Of a DNA stretch of 6,958 nucleotides, positions 5,052 to 6,958 are shown one piece after another. Position numbers and translations under genes: made by a program. The stretch comes from Anaerolineales bacterium (GTDB lineage: Bacteria; Chloroflexota; Anaerolineae; Anaerolineales; DRMV01). The stretch covers positions 1-6,958 of the forward strand of contig JALUBW010000258.1 in NCBI GenBank assembly GCA_027044735.1, written 5' to 3'. The notes under the pieces are model-generated. The model made no database searches, was not told the DNA's origin, and saw nothing but the letters and a program-made list of their open reading frames with translations. The stretch's first letter is position 1, and every line of letters begins with the position of its first letter.

Positions 5052-5801
5052 GAGGGGTTGAGGAAGGAAGCGCGCTGAACGCGAAAAGAGAAAGCGTAGG
5101 CGGCAAGGCCAAGTGGTTTGGAGCAACAAAGAGGCTGGCTGAACCGTGACAGGCAAGTTGAGCGGCTTTGATGCCGGTAGAGCAGCGGACTTTGAAAATT
5201 GAGCGGGGTTGGCCTGTGGTTGAGAGGCGGTGAGGTATGCGCGGCCTTCCCCGCGGGCAAAGGCGGCTGTGGTGGGGCGGTTGAGCCGCTTGACCGAGGT
5301 GCTGGGGCAGGGCGAGGTGCTTTGTCGGCGGGGAAAATGGGCAGCGCGGCGTTGTGTTGCCGCAGTGCTCTGGCGGCTGAGCAGGGCTTTGTAGGCTTCG
5401 CTGTTGGCGGAGGCTATGGCGCTGGTCAGACGGCGGTGGCCTTTGGGGCAAACGGTCTGTTTGCTCCGGTAGCTGTTTTGGGAAGTGGTGAGGCAAAGCT
5501 TAGCCGAGTTGCGAGCCGCTCCGTGGAGTGGATTTTAGCGGGTCGGCAAAGTGCTTGTTTTCTGAGGCGGGTGCTTGTAAAGTGTTGGTGGGGCTTCTCG
5601 CCGTAGTTGTTTGCCAGCCCCAAAGCGCCGTTTAGTTTTTGTCAGTTGGCCTTTGTGGCGTGCTTGCTTAGGCGTTGGGTCTGGCCCAACCCAGCGTTCA
5701 GCGGACACGGCTACGCCGTGGGGCAACGTGGGCGGTTTGAAGGCGGGGTGACGTCGCCAACAGTGCTTCTGGGAAAACACGCCGTGCCGCTGACGCCATC
5801 G
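5046..5801 (+). mobile_element. Integron cassette E (no convincing gene)
   Basis: This complete 756 bp cassette starts TTGGGC, complementary to GCCCAAC of its own attC at 5684. Its body is more GC-rich and more G-skewed on this strand than its neighbours. Confidence 0.88.
5052..5683. other. 632 bp cassette body without a supported gene
   Basis: No reading frame here looks like a known protein. The best candidate on the + strand runs 5199-5606 (135 codons from a TTG without Shine-Dalgarno, or 89 from ATG 5337). It is rich in Gly, Ala and Val (for example FVGFAVGGGYGAGQTAVAFG) with no recognisable motif. The opposite strand is also open for long stretches but gives Pro/Arg/His/Gln-rich sequence typical of a shadow of GC-rich DNA. 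The top strand is strongly G-rich over C with many GGCGG runs. It could carry a non-coding RNA, a decayed gene, or an unrecognised small protein. Confidence 0.55.
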
Positions 5802-5807
5802 TTGGGC
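5684..5807 (+). repeat. attC recombination site 6 (124 bp)
   Basis: The boxes are GCCCAAC (5684-5690) and GTTGGGC (5801-5807). The left arm reads GCGTTCAGCGGACACGGC: the first extra unpaired base is T here, where the other six copies have G, while the pairing bases are unchanged. The site ends cassette E. Confidence 0.93.
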
Positions 5808-6710
5808 AAAGCGACTTGGCAGAGCTGAAGCATTCCTGTGTGGTCTTAGATGTTTGTTTCATAAGAGCTTGAACTTGCGCTTGTTGCTATGTCTGTGATA
5901 GTCCACATTACGGGAATTTTCGTCGCCCTTTTCATGATATGGTTGTCACACTCTCGCCTACGCAAACGCTTGCCGTCTGAGCGAGGCGTCCTTGCTTACC
6001 CTCCTCTTCTGCTTGTGGTTGGAGTAGTCTACACCTTGACCTTTTTAGGGCTTGCGATATTGATGTTCTTGACCCTCCCAGATAGCACAGAAAAGTGGAA
6101 CTTGTTCTTGCTGCTTGTTGCTTTTAGCCTGGGATGGCCGCCCATCATAGCCGCTTCTCTATTTGAGAGGCATCGTGTGTCAATATGGGGGATAGAATAC
6201 AGTCCATTGTTTGGTATAGGTACCTCAGGTTATTTGCCTTGGTCGGAGGTGCGTCGGGTCAAGTTTTCTCGCTTTATGAGGTGGTTTATTCTGGAAGGCT
6301 ATGATGGTACAAAGGTTCGGGTTTCAGCGATGATGGGATTGCCAGAGTTTGCCCGGTACCTTCTCGCTGGCGTTACCCCCGAAGCTATGGATACTAAAAC
6401 CCTTTATCTTCTCCAGCAAACTGCCCATGGAATCCTGCCCAAGCTGGGGATATGAAAAAGACAAAGACTAAGCACTTATGAAGTGCAATAGATGGGACTA
6501 TCCTAGACCTGTGCTGTGGGCATTGCCGCTGTGTTTTGAGTAAGGGGCTATCTGTGCAAAGTTAGGGTTCCAATGAGTCAAGCGATGGTTTTGCCCAACC
6601 CCGCGTGCAGCGGACACGGCTTCGCCGTGGGGTGCCGGTGGCGGTTTTAAGGCAAAGTAGTGTCGCCCGCCAAGTTGCTGGACAAATACGCCGTGCCGCT
6701 GACGCCATCG
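5802..6710 (+). mobile_element. Integron cassette F (membrane protein)
   Basis: This complete 909 bp cassette starts TTGGGC, complementary to GCCCAAC of its own attC at 6593. It has one gene with about 80 bp before it and about 140 bp after it. I see no further gene in those flanks. Confidence 0.88.
5889..6455 (+). CDS. Three-helix membrane protein with possible PH-like domain
   Basis: I do not recognise a named family for this 188-residue protein. Three hydrophobic segments are clear, near residues 3-19, 38-63 and 71-92, with a basic loop after the first (SRLRKRLPSER), which suggests that loop is cytoplasmic. The C-terminal half, about residues 93-165, reads as alternating strands: VSIWGIEYSPLFG, then YLPWSEVRRVKFSRF, WFILEGYDG, TKVRVSA, followed by a helix LPEFARYLL. 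The pattern of a W-S-E-V turn followed by a strand, a D-G turn and a closing helix resembles small bacterial PH-like domains fused to membrane segments; this is a fold-level guess. ATG 5889 is the first plausible start but has no good Shine-Dalgarno, unlike most genes here, so the start or the expression signal is uncertain. Confidence 0.75.
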   Translation: MSVIVHITGIFVALFMIWLSHSRLRKRLPSERGVLAYPPLLLVVGVVYTLTFLGLAILMFLTLPDSTEKWNLFLLLVAFSLGWPPIIAASLFERHRVSIWGIEYSPLFGIGTSGYLPWSEVRRVKFSRFMRWFILEGYDGTKVRVSAMMGLPEFARYLLAGVTPEAMDTKTLYLLQQTAHGILPKLGI

Positions 6711-6716
6711 TTGGGC
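6593..6716 (+). repeat. attC recombination site 7 (124 bp)
   Basis: The boxes are GCCCAAC (6593-6599) and GTTGGGC (6710-6716). The standard arms have two extra left-arm bases; one right-arm flank base differs (ATACGCC instead of ACACGCC). The centre resembles attC 1 (CGGTGGCGG / CCCGCCA). The site ends cassette F. Confidence 0.92.
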
Positions 6717-6731
6717 GAGCGAATGGCCTGA

Positions 6732-6755
6732 AGTTCAGACATGAGTTCGGACATG
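6732..6755 (+). repeat. 12-bp tandem repeat, two copies
   Basis: AGTTCAGACATG (6732-6743) is followed directly by AGTTCGGACATG (6744-6755). It encodes the last residues (HVRTHV) and the stop codon of the minus-strand frame, so the C-terminal end of that protein was probably altered by a small duplication. Confidence 0.7.
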
Positions 6756-6958
6756 AGGTAGCACCAAATTAGCAAAGGCGCTCAAGGCTTGTTTAGACGC
6801 CTCTTTGTAAAGGCGGGTTGGTATTGACCAACAATAATCCTTCAACAAAATAAAGGCTCCCGAATAGCGCCGCCATTTGCCCGTCCTTTTAGTATCGTCA
6901 AACATTGCATCGCGAAGTTTCTCGCCTACCATCAGCGCAATAGCATACGCCAACATTA
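6735..6958 (-). CDS. Hypothetical protein on the reverse strand, C-terminal part
   Basis: This reading frame is open from the right edge of the window to TGA at 6737-6735 and gives at least 73 residues. Codon use looks coding. The sequence includes ALMVGEKLRDAMFDDTKRTG, a KWRRYSGAFILLKDYCW stretch, and an amphipathic end IPTRLYKEASKQALSAFANL. I cannot name a family. The pattern W-(S/I)P-x-R-(x)n-A-L-x-A-F-x-N-L faintly recalls the N-terminal region of TnpB/OrfB-type transposases, where the protein would normally continue; if so, this is a truncated copy. That is weak. The frame runs opposite to the other cassette genes, so it cannot be expressed by read-through from the left and would need its own promoter. 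Confidence 0.5.
   Translation of the reverse strand, partial: MLAYAIALMVGEKLRDAMFDDTKRTGKWRRYSGAFILLKDYCWSIPTRLYKEASKQALSAFANLVLPHVRTHV

Larger units (their letters stand above)
6711..6958 (+). mobile_element. Integron cassette G (5' part only)
   Basis: The cassette starts TTGGGC, so its own attC, outside the window, should begin GCCCAAC. It carries a gene on the opposite strand to all others here. Confidence 0.75.

Noticed and set aside
4556..5496. Long minus-strand reading frames of 234 and 188 codons
   Set aside because: They cross the antitoxin gene and an attC in antisense, are Pro/Ser/Arg/His-rich, lack motifs and follow the open antisense frame of GC-rich DNA.
6472..6486. Hairpin GCACTT-ATG-AAGTGC after the membrane-protein gene
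   Set aside because: The 6-bp stem is not followed by a T-tract, so it does not qualify as an intrinsic terminator.
778..6716. CRISPR array or MITE/REP family as explanation of the repeats
   Set aside because: Spacing of 0.7-1.5 kb with whole genes between repeats excludes CRISPR. Co-variation of each cassette's ends, and crossover-type mismatches inside single sites, do not fit a transposed MITE.

Overview
This window is a stretch of an integron gene-cassette array, which is not obvious from the protein-coding content alone. Seven copies of an imperfectly palindromic element, each exactly 124 bp, lie at 778-901, 2457-2580, 3255-3378, 4038-4161, 4928-5051, 5684-5807 and 6593-6716. Each begins with an RYYYAAC-type box and ends with a GTTRRRY-type box, and their arms differ by two unpaired bases, so they read as attC recombination sites. 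They cut the window into six complete cassettes (A-F, about 760-1680 bp) and two partial ones at the ends. The best proof is that the first six bases of every complete cassette are complementary to the outer box of that cassette's own attC, even where the two boxes of a single attC do not match each other. This is what integration of circular cassettes at G/TT predicts. No integrase, attI or cassette promoter is visible; by orientation they would lie to the left.

Layout. Partial cassette 0 holds a WD40-repeat protein. Cassette A holds two genes: a Tat-exported protein of unknown function with a hydrophobic C-terminus, and a soluble protein of unknown function. A GC-rich palindrome that may be a decayed attC separates them. 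Cassette B holds a HEPN-like gene broken by one in-frame TGA. Cassette C holds a DUF4160-DUF2442 pair. Cassette D holds a RelE/ParE-type toxin followed by an overlapping Phd/YefM antitoxin, preceded by a consensus sigma70 promoter that predicts a leaderless toxin mRNA. Cassette E has no convincing gene. Cassette F encodes a membrane protein with a possible PH-like domain. Partial cassette G carries the end of a gene on the opposite strand.

How it works together. These genes do not form a pathway; they are unrelated modules gathered by site-specific recombination. Most have a good Shine-Dalgarno sequence but no clear promoter, so they probably depend on read-through transcription. The toxin-antitoxin cassette is the exception, as is usual for such cassettes in large integrons, where they are thought to limit cassette loss. 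In three cassettes the attC outer box itself supplies the TAA stop codon.

Organism. The window is bacterial and uses the standard code (TGA ends several genes). The uniform attC family suggests a sedentary chromosomal integron or an integrase-less cassette cluster rather than a clinical mobile integron, which usually has mixed attC types. The Tat signal, DUF4160/DUF2442 and RelE/Phd content fit an environmental bacterium, for example Chloroflexota or a similar phylum, but the sequence does not settle the taxon.
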